Positions 34,964 to 44,468 are shown, numbered from the stretch's first letter. The stretch: 64,000 nucleotides of DNA from Odoribacter sp. (GCA_013824715.1 PNOH01000008.1:62001-126000), one strand, 5' to 3'. A program made the numbers and translations. Notes: a model not told the origin generated them from the letters alone.

Positions 34964-35053
34964 TGTCCGTTGCCTAAAGGCCAACGGCAAAGGATATTCG
35001 ACCTATTGATGAGAATTGAGATAACCTTTGCCGTCAGCTTTAGCTGACGGACA
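34964..35053. repeat. Paired REP-like hairpins
   Basis: TGTCCGTTGCC-TAAAGGCCAACGGCAAAGGATAT at the left, written here in two parts, mirrors GATAACCTTTGCCG-TCAGCTTTAGCTGA-CGGACA at the right. It is the best preserved copy in the window and lies between hemG and hemF. Confidence 0.65.
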
Positions 35054-35065
35054 TGAGAATAAAAA

Positions 35066-36448
35066 TCAACGGATTTTCCCAATCAACTCATCGGCTATTC
35101 TGCGCCCTTGTTTCACGCGGTCGGCCATCCCAATACCATCGCGGATGTTTCCGGCCAAAATGAGTCCCGGATATTTCTGCTGAAGTTTTTCGATCATCTC
35201 GTAGCGTTTCCCTGTGCTTTCAGTATATTGCGGAATAGCTTTCGGATAGCGTAAAATACGCGTCATATCCGCATTCAGGGTGCGGTCGCTCATCATTCGC
35301 GGAAGATCCTTGTTTAAAAGCGTCTGAACCTGATCATCGTTCATTCCTGCAATATCGGGGCGCTTGGTTCCTCCCATAAAAACCGATAACAATGCTCCTC
35401 CTTTTGGGGCGCGGCCTTCAAAGAACGACGAGGTAAATAACACGCCAAGAATGTTTTTGTTTTCCTTTCCGGGAACCAACCCCCCGAAAGCTTTTAATGA
35501 AATACCTTTCCATTTTTTGAATCCGAGCAAAACCTGAGTGACGGCAGCATATTTTAACTCGTTGAAAGGGGCAATTTCTTCTTCATTCAGGAAGGGCAAA
35601 AGACTTGATAATGCGTAGCCTCCACAGGTGGTAATCAACTGCTTTGCCTCAAAAGAAAACAACTGTTCAGGTGTAGTTACCTGCAACTGAAAACCTTCCG
35701 AATTTGGTTTAACCAGGGTATTTTCAACAGAAAGCAATATATTTTCAGAGCCTATTTCTTCGGTCATTGCTTCAATCATTCGGCTTAATCCACCTTTGGC
35801 CGAGAACACTTCTTTGGTCGCTTTTTTGTCGCGTTCAGTTTTAGGAAGTTTGGCCTTTTTCATCGCACCTTTAATGAAACTGCCGTATTCCTGTTCCAAT
35901 TGGTAAAGCTTTGGCAAGGCGAAACGGGTAACCAGTTCGTTCGGATTTCCGGCGTAAATTCCGGAGATGAACGGATCGATGGCATAATCGAGAAAACTTT
36001 GCCCCATCCGGCGTTTGACCAGTTCAGCCAGGTTTTCGTTTGGATCAGTTCCCTTGGCTCTCCACGGTTCTCCCAAAATACGGAACTTATCACCCCAGGT
36101 AAAAAGTGGAGTGGAAATAGCAGACCAAAGTCCTGAAGGAAGCGCATGCCATTGATTATCTTTCCAGATTAACCGTCGTTTGGCGCTGGGGTCAGCAGTT
36201 TCGAGTGCACATTTTCCTTCCAAATCTTCAAACAATTCCGTTATTTCAGGATGCGAAACTACACCGGTATTAGGGCCGGTTTCATACACAAAACCTTTCT
36301 CGCTGATGGTTTGGATTACCCCGCCTGTTTTGCCTGATTTTTCGACGATTTTAAAATCAATCCCCGCTTTTTTAAGGTAAAAAGCAATAGTAAGTCCGGT
36401 AAGCCCGGCGCCAATAATAACGACATCAGTTTTGAGGGATTCGGCCAT
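35066..36448 (-). CDS. hemG: Protoporphyrinogen oxidase, HemY type
   Basis: From the ATG at 36448 (460 residues; a TTG six bases upstream is less likely) the protein has the FAD-binding start DVVIIGAGLTGLTIAFYLKKAG and the amine-oxidase-type second motif KTGGVIQTISEKGFVYETGPN. The late motif LILAGNIRDGIGMADRVKQGRR also fits. It oxidises protoporphyrinogen IX, the step after HemF/HemN. Bacteroidota genomes often name this HemG although the protein is of the HemY/PPOX family. It follows hemN with a gap of about 80 bp. Confidence 0.92.
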   Translation of the reverse strand: MAESLKTDVVIIGAGLTGLTIAFYLKKAGIDFKIVEKSGKTGGVIQTISEKGFVYETGPNTGVVSHPEITELFEDLEGKCALETADPSAKRRLIWKDNQWHALPSGLWSAISTPLFTWGDKFRILGEPWRAKGTDPNENLAELVKRRMGQSFLDYAIDPFISGIYAGNPNELVTRFALPKLYQLEQEYGSFIKGAMKKAKLPKTERDKKATKEVFSAKGGLSRMIEAMTEEIGSENILLSVENTLVKPNSEGFQLQVTTPEQLFSFEAKQLITTCGGYALSSLLPFLNEEEIAPFNELKYAAVTQVLLGFKKWKGISLKAFGGLVPGKENKNILGVLFTSSFFEGRAPKGGALLSVFMGGTKRPDIAGMNDDQVQTLLNKDLPRMMSDRTLNADMTRILRYPKAIPQYTESTGKRYEMIEKLQQKYPGLILAGNIRDGIGMADRVKQGRRIADELIGKIR

Positions 36449-36493
36449 GATCAAGTTATTTATTATAGGAATTGTTGATTACCTGTGATATAC

Positions 36494-36536
36494 TAAATTG
36501 TAAATCGTAAATCGTTAAATTGTAAATGCTTAAATG
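36494..36536. repeat. Heptanucleotide array (TAAATNG)
   Basis: TAAATTG, TAAATCG, TAAATCG, TTAAATTG (eight), TAAATGC and TTAAATGG occupy the gap between hemN and hemG, reading from the hemN stop. Confidence 0.55.
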
Positions 36537-37906
36537 GGTTTCGAAAAGTTGGTTTGTCCGGCCTGAGTGAGCGGATCGAATGACGCGGCCACATTGCGGA
36601 TAAATAATTGTCCTTCCGGTGTTATCTGTATTTTTTCTTCGGAAAGAGTAATTATTCCATCATCCGCTAATTGCTGAAGAAGTTCCGGATTGTAAGTGGT
36701 CTGATTTTTAACTTCTGCTGAAGTCATCCCTAAAATTTCACCCAGATGATTCCAAACAATCTGCTCGTTGCACATCAATTCTGTTATCACCTCGCGGACC
36801 ACCACCTGCTGCGGAGTAAGTGTATATCCCTTTATAGTTGTCAATTCACCCTGATTCATTTTGGAAATGTATTCGTCAATAGACTTGGTATTTTGCGCGT
36901 AAACGCCTTCGAGCTGGCTAATTCCTGTAACTCCAAAAGCATAAACCTGTCCGGTAGTACGACGGGTGCAATAGCCCTGAAAATTACGGTGCAATTGTTT
37001 ATTGCGTCTGGCAACAGTCAACTCATCGTTTGAGTTGGCATAATGATCCATGCCAATTGCTTCGTAACCATTTTGTGTCAGGATTGAAAATGCAGCTTCA
37101 TACATTTTAATCTTTTCGTCAGGAGCCGGAAGTCCTTCTTTCTCCAATTTCTTCTGAATTTTGCTGACCCATGGCACATGCGCATACGAAAAGGTCACCA
37201 GCCGGTCGGGTTTCAGTTCGATGGCTTTCCTGATGGTTTCAGAAAAGTTGACCGCCGTTTGTTTCGGAAGGCCATAGATGAAATCGAGGTTTACCGCCAT
37301 GTTGGGCGAATCCTGTTTCAGGAAGGCAATGATATCTTCAACCGGCATTCCGGCTTTTTCACGGTTCACGGCATCCAGAACTTCATCGTTGAAATCCTGA
37401 ATTCCAAGGCTGAACCGGTTGAATCCGGCCTTTTTCAAACCGGTCATTTGATCGAATGTGAGGTAAGCCGGATTAACTTCGATGGCAATTTCAGGATCGG
37501 GAATAAACTCGAAGGTTGAAAACAGCAGTTCGTTAATTTCCTGAAGATACTCCACCGGAATGGCGTTGGGCGTACCACCGCCGTAGTGAATCTGCGAAAC
37601 TCTCCGTTTCTTGTCCAGCCTTGAAGTTATCATCTTAATTTCCTGAATCAGAGCTTTGTGGTAGGCTTCCACCACTTCAGCCTGACGAAGTGCATACGAA
37701 TTGCATCCGCAAAAGAAGCACATTTTCAGGCAAAACGGAATGTGAATATAAATGGAAATGTTTTGCGGGTTCCACTGGTTCGACTGATCGATTGCTTCAA
37801 GGTAGCTTGCCGGGCCAAATTCTTCGGTAAAGAAATTCGCAGGCGGATAGCTGGTATAGCGGGGAACCGGATGATTATATTTTTCGAGTAATTCGCGGTT
37901 GATCAT
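36530..37906 (-). CDS. hemN: Oxygen-independent coproporphyrinogen III oxidase
   Basis: I choose the ATG at 37906 (MINRELLEKYNHPVPRYTSY), giving 458 residues. A longer frame to 38041 would cross a heptad array and lacks family similarity. The radical-SAM cluster is C59, C63, C66 with a further C68 (IPFCLKMCFFCGC), matching true HemN rather than HemW. YGGGTPNAIP and YGLPKQT follow. The enzyme makes protoporphyrinogen IX without oxygen. It heads the heme unit. Confidence 0.93.
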   Translation of the reverse strand: MINRELLEKYNHPVPRYTSYPPANFFTEEFGPASYLEAIDQSNQWNPQNISIYIHIPFCLKMCFFCGCNSYALRQAEVVEAYHKALIQEIKMITSRLDKKRRVSQIHYGGGTPNAIPVEYLQEINELLFSTFEFIPDPEIAIEVNPAYLTFDQMTGLKKAGFNRFSLGIQDFNDEVLDAVNREKAGMPVEDIIAFLKQDSPNMAVNLDFIYGLPKQTAVNFSETIRKAIELKPDRLVTFSYAHVPWVSKIQKKLEKEGLPAPDEKIKMYEAAFSILTQNGYEAIGMDHYANSNDELTVARRNKQLHRNFQGYCTRRTTGQVYAFGVTGISQLEGVYAQNTKSIDEYISKMNQGELTTIKGYTLTPQQVVVREVITELMCNEQIVWNHLGEILGMTSAEVKNQTTYNPELLQQLADDGIITLSEEKIQITPEGQLFIRNVAASFDPLTQAGQTNFSKPI

Positions 37907-37917
37907 AGCTTCAAATG

Positions 37918-37952
37918 TTTCGGGTTGCGTGATGCGGGTTGCGAGATACAGG
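37918..37952. repeat. Heptanucleotide array upstream of hemN
   Basis: TTTCGGG, TTGCGTG, ATGCGGG, TTGCGAG and ATACAGG follow with an exact 7-nt period, ending 12 bp from the hemN start on the other strand. The same unit types occur at 10544. Confidence 0.6.
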
Positions 37953-38080
37953 TTGTCCGCGCCTGAAATACGTTGACCTAAAAAAAGGTTAACACGATGC
38001 AAAGAAATGGAATTTTTAATGAAGAACAACACGCTCAACACTGTCGTTATTTCAGTGCTGATTTCAAGAAGAAACGTTTA

Positions 38081-38110
38081 CCTGAAACTTGAAACTCGGA
38101 ACCTGAAACT
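38081..38110. repeat. Heptanucleotide array CCTGAAA type
   Basis: CCTGAAA, CTTGAAA, CTCGGAA and CCTGAAA run to the stop codon of the S9 peptidase gene (minus strand). The rest of the hemN-peptidase gap (37953-38080) shows no gene or clear signal. Confidence 0.5.
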
Positions 38111-40193
38111 ATTTCAACCATTTATCGAGCCATTGTTTGAAAACCCTTTGCCACAAAATTCCGTTTTGCGGTTGTAACACCCAATGGTTTTCTTCCGGAA
38201 AAATAAGCATTTGAGCCGGAACACCGCGAAGAACTGCAGCATTGAAAGCGGCCATGCCCTGTGAAGCCAGAATCCGGTAATCTTTTTCACCATGAATGAC
38301 CAGAATTGGAGCATCCCATTTATCAACAAACAAGTGGGGCGAATTGGCGTACGACCGTTGGGCAACTGCATTGGTTTTATCCCAATATGGTCCGCCTAAA
38401 TCCCAGTTTACAAACCACATTTCTTCGGTTTCCAGATATTGTTGCTCAAGGTTGAACATGCCATCGTGCGAAATAAATGCTTTGAACCGCTTCTCATGAT
38501 GACCCGCCAGCCAAAACACCGAGAATCCGCCATAACTTGCCCCAACACAACCCAGTTTGTCTTTATCAACAAAAGGTTCTTTAGCCAGGGCATCGATTGC
38601 TGAAAGGTAATCTTTCATGTTTTGCCCGCCATAGTCACCGCTGATTTGTTCAAGCCACTCCTTTCCAAAACCAGGTAATCCGCGACGGTTTGGAGCCACA
38701 ACGATATATCCGTTAGCCGCCATCTGCTGAAAATTCCAGCGATAGGACCAAAATTGACTGACAGTTGACTGAGGTCCGCCTACACAAAACAAAAGAGTTG
38801 GATATTTTTTATTGGGGTCAAAATGAGGAGGATAGATCACCCATGTCTGCATTTGCTTGTTGTCGGTGGTTTTCACCCAGCGTTCTTCAACCTTTGCAAG
38901 GGTAAGCTGATCGAGTATTGGTTTATTCAGGAATGAAAGTTCAGTTTCAGCGCCGGTAATTGGATTGATGGCATAAATTTCATCGGGTTGGCTCATCGAA
39001 TGTTTCATGCCAACAAGTTTATCTTTTGCTTCGGCCACAAAAGCATAATCATGTACCCCATTGGTGATTGCCATAATTTTATTATCCGAAATATCCAACC
39101 GGTAAACCTGGGTTAGTGCATGCCAGCAGCTAATAAAATAGATCGCTTTACTGTCGGCGCTCCAACTCAGGTTACTTGAATTCTGATCGAAATCAATAGA
39201 TTGGTCAGTTTTTTCGCCGGTTTCCAGGTTCATCAGGAATAAGCGGTTTTTATCGGCTTCGTAACCATCACGCTCCATACTTTCCCAGGCAATCCATTTT
39301 CCATCGGGCGAGAAAACCGGATTCTGATCGTAACCCATCATTCCCTCAGTTTTGTTCACGGTCTGCCGGGTTTCAATGTTATAGAAATAAATATCCGAAT
39401 TGGTTGAAATGGCATATTCTCTTCCTGTTTTTTTCCTGCAGGTATAGGCTATAGTTTTTCCATCGGGGCTCCAGTCCAGTTGTTCTATACCGCCAAAAGG
39501 CTTCATCGGACTTTCATAAGGTTCGCCATCGAGCAAATCAACAGCATTTTCAATCTTTTCATTCCTGAAATCTGCAATAAATGGATGAGGAACGGTTTGT
39601 GCCCATTCATCCCAATGTTTATACATCAGGTCATTTTCAAGGTAGGCGTTGGCTTTCGGTAAATCAGGAAACAGGTCATGAACATTTTGTTTCATCTTTA
39701 CATCTGCCGTATAAATTAGCTTTGTTCCGTCGGGAGAATATTTAAAACCGCTTATTCCTCCTTTCACTTCTGAAATCTGAACAGGTTCCGAACCATCCGT
39801 ATTCATTTCCCAAAGTTGCATTTCGCCGGATTTTGCCGACAAAAAGCCAATTTTTTTTCCGTCGGGCCTCCAAACGGCTGATGATTCTTTTTCAGGAGTT
39901 GAAGTGATTCGCACAGGTTCACCGCCATTAACCGGTACCGTATATAAATCGCGGTACGATTTGTTTTCTTCCATGTTGTAATTGGTGACAGCATACAAAA
40001 CGGTAGATTTGTCGGGCGACACAGAAGGTTCCCCAATGCGGCCGAAACTCCACAAAACTTCAGGAGTCATGATATCTGAAGTCAGTTTTTGAACTTCAGA
40101 TGAGTAATTTTCAGTCATTTCTTTTTTCGTTTTCAGATTTGAACATGAGAACAAAATGGCTCCCAAAGCAAGTAAGCAAAGTGACTTGATCAT
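38109..40193 (-). CDS. S9-family prolyl oligopeptidase-like lipoprotein
   Basis: The 694-residue protein begins with a lipoprotein signal (LALGAILFSC) and a beta-propeller with WD40-like TolB-type repeats (PEKESSAVWRPDGKKIGFLS, EQLDWSPDGKTIAYT, NPVFSPDGKWIAWES). It ends in an alpha/beta-hydrolase domain. The catalytic triad can be placed at about S553 (GASYGGFS), D638 (HGEKDYR) and H670 (EENHWV). It should cut oligopeptides outside the cytoplasm, probably in the periplasm. It stands alone behind a terminator. Confidence 0.9.
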   Translation of the reverse strand: MIKSLCLLALGAILFSCSNLKTKKEMTENYSSEVQKLTSDIMTPEVLWSFGRIGEPSVSPDKSTVLYAVTNYNMEENKSYRDLYTVPVNGGEPVRITSTPEKESSAVWRPDGKKIGFLSAKSGEMQLWEMNTDGSEPVQISEVKGGISGFKYSPDGTKLIYTADVKMKQNVHDLFPDLPKANAYLENDLMYKHWDEWAQTVPHPFIADFRNEKIENAVDLLDGEPYESPMKPFGGIEQLDWSPDGKTIAYTCRKKTGREYAISTNSDIYFYNIETRQTVNKTEGMMGYDQNPVFSPDGKWIAWESMERDGYEADKNRLFLMNLETGEKTDQSIDFDQNSSNLSWSADSKAIYFISCWHALTQVYRLDISDNKIMAITNGVHDYAFVAEAKDKLVGMKHSMSQPDEIYAINPITGAETELSFLNKPILDQLTLAKVEERWVKTTDNKQMQTWVIYPPHFDPNKKYPTLLFCVGGPQSTVSQFWSYRWNFQQMAANGYIVVAPNRRGLPGFGKEWLEQISGDYGGQNMKDYLSAIDALAKEPFVDKDKLGCVGASYGGFSVFWLAGHHEKRFKAFISHDGMFNLEQQYLETEEMWFVNWDLGGPYWDKTNAVAQRSYANSPHLFVDKWDAPILVIHGEKDYRILASQGMAAFNAAVLRGVPAQMLIFPEENHWVLQPQNGILWQRVFKQWLDKWLK

Positions 40194-40276
40194 GTTGATA
40201 AATTTAATTGAGTATCAATTTATATTTTTATTTGCGGTGTGAAAGTAAGGATTGTCGGTCAATAAAAAAATGAAAA

Positions 40277-40310
40277 AGCGCCTGTTATAAAATAACAGGC
40301 GCTAAAAAAA
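40277..40310 (-). terminator. Rho-independent terminator of the NigD-like gene
   Basis: AGCGCCTGTTAT and ATAACAGGCGCT form a 12-bp perfect stem with a 3-nt loop. On the minus strand it is followed by TTTTTCATTTTTTT. It lies about 30 bp after the stop at 40333. Confidence 0.85.
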
Positions 40311-40332
40311 ACCGAGTTGATTGAAACAGTTT

Positions 40333-41016
40333 CTAGTATTTGTATTCTCCCGTGTATTCAAATTTTTTATCATCAAATCCTTTGGCTGTCACCTTAAATG
40401 AGGTACTGGATTTTCCCGGTACTTTTAAGGTGCTCAAATCAAATGTTACTATGGCCGAAAGTAGAAACTGCTCATGGTCATCGTTGTTGTTATGCCTTAA
40501 TTCCAGAAGAACGGGCCCATCACCTGGATTGATTACTCCTGGCTTTTTTACCAGATTGATGTAATGGATTTTGCTCCCGCCATAGTATTTAAGTTCAAAA
40601 TTCAGCATATTTCCCTTGATCCATTTGTCCTTAACCAATATCGGATCATTACCAATACTGTCTTCTTTGGCTGGAGTAATGTCAATAATTCCTTTGTACA
40701 AAATTTTCCTTAACGAATTGATTTTTACATAGTAATGCTCGTCATGGTTTTCATTCTTTTTGTTTCCCAAAATGGTGAAATTTACAAGTACCCGGTCATT
40801 GTTTTTTACTTTATGCCATAAGTAATCATTGGTTAAAGGGAACAGAACTTCCCCATCGTCCATCGAAATATGATATACACCAGCTTCAGAATCTTCATGT
40901 ACCAATCCGAAGCCTACCCAGGCATCGTTCATGGAATATCCATCATCATGCATATCACAGCCCTGCAGTAAGCTGAACAAAACTGCAATCACTGAAAGCA
41001 AAACTAACTTTTTCAT
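40333..41016 (-). CDS. NigD-like lipoprotein
   Basis: The 227-residue product starts with a lipoprotein signal (LFSLLQGC, Cys20) and shows the two-part beta-rich NigD-like layout: VGFGLVHEDSEAGVYHISMDDGEVLFP near the front and VLLELRHNNNDDHEQF with an EYTGEYKY end. The name comes from the nig locus; function is not established. It is a single gene with its own terminator. Confidence 0.82.
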   Translation of the reverse strand: MKKLVLLSVIAVLFSLLQGCDMHDDGYSMNDAWVGFGLVHEDSEAGVYHISMDDGEVLFPLTNDYLWHKVKNNDRVLVNFTILGNKKNENHDEHYYVKINSLRKILYKGIIDITPAKEDSIGNDPILVKDKWIKGNMLNFELKYYGGSKIHYINLVKKPGVINPGDGPVLLELRHNNNDDHEQFLLSAIVTFDLSTLKVPGKSSTSFKVTAKGFDDKKFEYTGEYKY

Positions 41017-41197
41017 TTTAATCCTATATTTGTTTTACACCATAGATACGAAAAGTAGATTTAAGGTTGCGTTGAAGCAGCATTTTTTTTAGAAAATATA
41101 TGATGTGGCAAAAAAAATCTTTTGGCACAACAATTGACAATTCATATTTATATATTTAGATTTATATATATTTACAAAACATTTTAAGCGATTCACA

Positions 41198-41701
41198 ATG
41201 AAAAAACTGTTATTAACAATGGCCACAGTGGCTATTATCTTTTCTGCCTGCGGAAATCAGAAATCAGGAACTAAAGAAAATCAGGAGATCGCCAGTACTG
41301 TCGCAAAAGCAAACGCTTCAACTGGTTCAGAAAGACTTAACAAGGCCATGTTTGTTCAAAAAGTCTGGGATTACACTAAATCGCCAAACGACTGGAAATA
41401 TCTGGGAACCAAGCCTGCAATAATTGATTTTTATGCCGACTGGTGCGGTCCATGTAAAATTGCGGGACCAATTCTCGAAGAAATCGGAAACGAGTATGCC
41501 GGAAAGATTCAGGTGTATAAGATCAATACCGATCAGGAACGTGAATTAGCCCAGGTTTTCGGGATAACAGGTATTCCCGCCTTTCTTTATATTCCTGCCA
41601 AAGGCAAGCCTGTCATGATGTCAGGCATTGGACGTTCAAAAGAAGAAACAAAAAAGATGTTTGTTGAAAATATTGAGAAATACCTTTTGGTAAAAAAGTA
41701 A
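41198..41701 (+). CDS. Thioredoxin-like lipoprotein
   Basis: The 167-residue product has a lipoprotein signal (AIIFSAC, Cys18 by the lipobox) and a thioredoxin domain with the active site WCGPCK (W82-K87), the GITGIPAF cis-Pro loop and GIGRSKEE. It should act as a membrane-tethered disulfide reductase or oxidoreductase in the periplasm. The 180 bp in front are very AT-rich and probably hold the promoter, but I cannot fix the boxes. The following gene is convergent, six bases away. Confidence 0.88.
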   Translation: MKKLLLTMATVAIIFSACGNQKSGTKENQEIASTVAKANASTGSERLNKAMFVQKVWDYTKSPNDWKYLGTKPAIIDFYADWCGPCKIAGPILEEIGNEYAGKIQVYKINTDQERELAQVFGITGIPAFLYIPAKGKPVMMSGIGRSKEETKKMFVENIEKYLLVKK

Positions 41702-41706
41702 ATTAC

Positions 41707-42249
41707 TTATTTCAGCAGATTCGAAATTTCCTTAAACTCAGTAGCATCTGCATTTCTGGTCAGTTCAAACAGAATAGATTCGCACGAAGTCATCATGATT
41801 CCTTCATAATGCAACCGTTCGGCTGCCCAATCAACATCATCGAACGAACGGGACGAAACGCAATCCATTACCACTACCGGAGTATAACCTGCATCATTCA
41901 GATCAATGGCTGTCTGCAATACACAAACATGTGATTCAATGCCGCAGATGATTACATTTTTTGCTCCCGAACGGGCAAGTTTTTCAGCAAACACAGGTTC
42001 ATCCAGACAACTGAAAGCTTTCTTCTCAATAAACTGAAAATCGGGAATTATAGATTTTATCTCTGCAACCGTCCCGCCCAGTCCTTTGGTATATTGCTGT
42101 GTAATTATCAACGGAAGTCCAAGTATTTGTAATCCCTTAATCAGTTTGCTGCAATTTTCTGTCAACTGCCCGTTTTCTTCCATCACCGGAACCAATCGTT
42201 CCTGAATGTCAATTACCAAACCAATGGTGTGTTCTCTTAACAAGCGCAT
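41707..42249 (-). CDS. Isochorismatase-family hydrolase
   Basis: I choose the ATG at 42249 (MRLLREHTIGLVIDIQERL), 180 residues. The family triad is visible: D (VIDIQERLVPVM), K (EKKAFSC) and C (GIESHVCVLQTAIDL). The GIESHVCV motif marks the YcaC/nicotinamidase-like group. The substrate is unknown. In front lie heptad-like units (AAGTTCC, AAATTTC, AGGTTCC at 42265-42285). The stop nearly meets the thioredoxin stop. Confidence 0.87.
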   Translation of the reverse strand: MRLLREHTIGLVIDIQERLVPVMEENGQLTENCSKLIKGLQILGLPLIITQQYTKGLGGTVAEIKSIIPDFQFIEKKAFSCLDEPVFAEKLARSGAKNVIICGIESHVCVLQTAIDLNDAGYTPVVVMDCVSSRSFDDVDWAAERLHYEGIMMTSCESILFELTRNADATEFKEISNLLK

Positions 42250-42419
42250 ATTAAAAAAAAATTCAAGTTCCAAATTTCAGGTTCCAGGTATGTTTGGTCA
42301 TTCAATGGTCATTAAGTCATTCGTAGTCATTGAGTTTCGCTTCCAGCTCTGAAATCAACAATGAATGACGTGAAAAAATTGACAATAAATGACTTCTGAA
42401 AACTGTCCACTGCGACTGT

Positions 42420-43031
42420 TTACTTTTTCAGTCCTGCCTGCAACCGTGATTTATCGCCCAGATAGCCGCCGTGGTGACGTTTGGAGTATTCCTCACTGGT
42501 GAAACCGATCCGTTTCATCATCATTACCACCAATACATCACCAATCACGGTCATTACCGTGGTCGAAGTACTTGGCGTCAGCCCGAGAATGCAAACTTCC
42601 TTCGGGTTACCTGTTTCAAGGCAAACATCAGCCATTTCTGCCAATTGTGATTCCTTGTTACTGGTTATTACTATCAGGGGTAAATTCTGATGAAGGTTTT
42701 CAGCCAATTCAACCAGTTCGAGTATTTCACGTGTTTTCCCGGAATTGGAAATGAGCAACAGCACATCGTTGGGTTGTATTACCCCTAAATCGCCATGCTG
42801 TGCGTCGCTTGGGTGAAGAAAAACTGCAGGAGTTCCGGTCGAACTGAACGTTGTTGCAATATTCTGGGCAATTTGTCCGGCTTTCCCCATTCCTGAAGCC
42901 ACCAGTTTACCTTTTTGCCGATGAACACGTTCTTCGATAATATCAACTGCTTTTATGTATGCCTCCGTAACCGGAATACTTTCGATAGCCTTCGCTTCCT
43001 GTTGCAAAACCTGTTTAATTTCTTCAAGCAT
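42420..43031 (-). CDS. SIS-domain sugar-phosphate isomerase, KdsD/GutQ-like
   Basis: The 203-residue protein from the ATG at 43031 holds one SIS domain: GKLVASGMGKAGQIAQNIATTFSSTGTPAVFLHPSDAQHGDLG, LLLISNSGKTREILELVELA and STTVMTVIGDVLVVMMM. This is the arabinose-5-phosphate isomerase core used in Kdo synthesis. The usual C-terminal CBS pair is absent, so it may be a short KdsD or a related isomerase. Single gene, divergent from sucC. Confidence 0.85.
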   Translation of the reverse strand: MLEEIKQVLQQEAKAIESIPVTEAYIKAVDIIEERVHRQKGKLVASGMGKAGQIAQNIATTFSSTGTPAVFLHPSDAQHGDLGVIQPNDVLLLISNSGKTREILELVELAENLHQNLPLIVITSNKESQLAEMADVCLETGNPKEVCILGLTPSTSTTVMTVIGDVLVVMMMKRIGFTSEEYSKRHHGGYLGDKSRLQAGLKK

Positions 43032-43230
43032 AATGTATATTTTTCGATGCAAAAATAGGTTAAAAATGTGTTTTCTGAAGTAAACACCGTTTTCTTTTTC
43101 TTATATAGAACGTGATTGAAATCAGATTTATTCTATCATCATTTTTTTTCCTTTGGTCTCTTTCTGATTTGAACAACTTAACCGATATTTATGCGTTCAA
43201 AAGCATACTAACTAATTATTTTTATTTGAA

Positions 43231-44364
43231 ATGAAGATTCACGAATATCAAGCCAGACAAATTTTCAGGGACTATGGCATTCCTGTACCAGCCGATGTAT
43301 TGTGTTATACCGTAAGAGAGGTTGAAAAAGCTGCCAAAGAGCTTAATTGCATGGTAGTAATAAAAGCCCAGGTGTTAACAGGTGGCCGGGGAAAGGCTGG
43401 TGGAGTTAAATTAGCCCGTAATGTAGAAGAAGCGATTAATGCAGGTAAACAAATTCTTGGTATGGATATCAAGGGCCTGACAGTCGAAAAAGTACTTGTT
43501 ACCAGGGCCGCCGATATTGAAAAGGAATTCTATGTCGGTTTAATAAACGATCGTAACACAAAAAGTGTCATTTTAATGGCTAGCGCCGAAGGTGGTGTAG
43601 AAATTGAGGAGGTAGCCAAAACCAATCCTGAAAAAATCATAAAATTTCAGATTAATCCATTGACCGGTCTGTTGGATTATCAGGCCCGGAACATCGCGCT
43701 TAAACTTTTTGGAAATGCGAACCATGCACAAAAAGCGGCCTCAATCCTTACCAAATTATACAAACTTTTTATTGAAACTGATTCTACACTGGCTGAAATT
43801 AATCCGCTGATATTAACCACCGACAATGAGGTTCTGGCCATTGATGGTAAAATGAATTTTGACGACAATGCACTGTTCCGTCAGCCAAAAATACTGGCCA
43901 TGCGCGAACCCGATGAAGAGGAGGTTCAGGAAATTGCTGCACACGAAAAAGGACTTTCGTACATCAAACTGGATGGAAACATCGGATGTATGGTAAATGG
44001 AGCCGGTCTGGCCATGGCTACCATGGATATGATCAAATTGTACGGTGGCTCACCGGCCAACTTTCTGGACATTGGAGGTAGTTCAAACCCTCAGAAAGTG
44101 ATTGATGCCATGAACATCCTGTTGGGCGACAAAAACGTGAAAGCTGTAATGATCAACATCTTTGGTGGAATTACCCGTTGCGACGATGTTGCCCGAGGAT
44201 TGATCAAAGCTTTGGAAATCATTATTACCGACGTGCCGATTGTTGTCCGCCTTTCGGGAACGAATGCTGAAGAAGGTTTGGCTATCCTGAAGGAAACCGG
44301 TTTACCAACCGTAAGTTCGATGAGCGAAGCTGCTAAAAAGGCAATTGAGTTAAGTAAAAGATAA
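43231..44364 (+). CDS. sucC: Succinate-CoA ligase (ADP-forming), beta subunit
   Basis: The 377-residue subunit begins with MKIHEYQARQIFRDYGIPVP and has the ATP-grasp fold, with VIKAQVLTGGRGKAGGVKLA for nucleotide binding, LAEINPLI, and the C-terminal ligase domain GGSSNPQKV...NIFGGITRCDDVARG. With SucD it makes succinate and ATP from succinyl-CoA in the TCA cycle or propionate pathway. It lies 104 bp before sucD with heptad arrays in the gap. Confidence 0.95.
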   Translation: MKIHEYQARQIFRDYGIPVPADVLCYTVREVEKAAKELNCMVVIKAQVLTGGRGKAGGVKLARNVEEAINAGKQILGMDIKGLTVEKVLVTRAADIEKEFYVGLINDRNTKSVILMASAEGGVEIEEVAKTNPEKIIKFQINPLTGLLDYQARNIALKLFGNANHAQKAASILTKLYKLFIETDSTLAEINPLILTTDNEVLAIDGKMNFDDNALFRQPKILAMREPDEEEVQEIAAHEKGLSYIKLDGNIGCMVNGAGLAMATMDMIKLYGGSPANFLDIGGSSNPQKVIDAMNILLGDKNVKAVMINIFGGITRCDDVARGLIKALEIIITDVPIVVRLSGTNAEEGLAILKETGLPTVSSMSEAAKKAIELSKR

Positions 44365-44365
44365 A

Positions 44366-44468
44366 AATTCAAAATATCCAATACTGAATATTCAATATCC
44401 AATTTCCAAATCAGATTGTCACCTGGAACCTGGAACATATTAATAATCAATCATAAATCACAAATCAA
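44366..44468. repeat. Three heptanucleotide blocks between sucC and sucD
   Basis: Seven units AATTCAA, AATATCC, AATACTG, AATATTC, AATATCC, AATTTCC and AAATCAG come first. Then two CCTGGAA units follow (44422-44435). Last are AATAATC, AATCATA, AATCACA and AATCAAA, the last touching the sucD ATG at 44469. All have a strict 7-nt period but different unit sequences. Confidence 0.65.
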
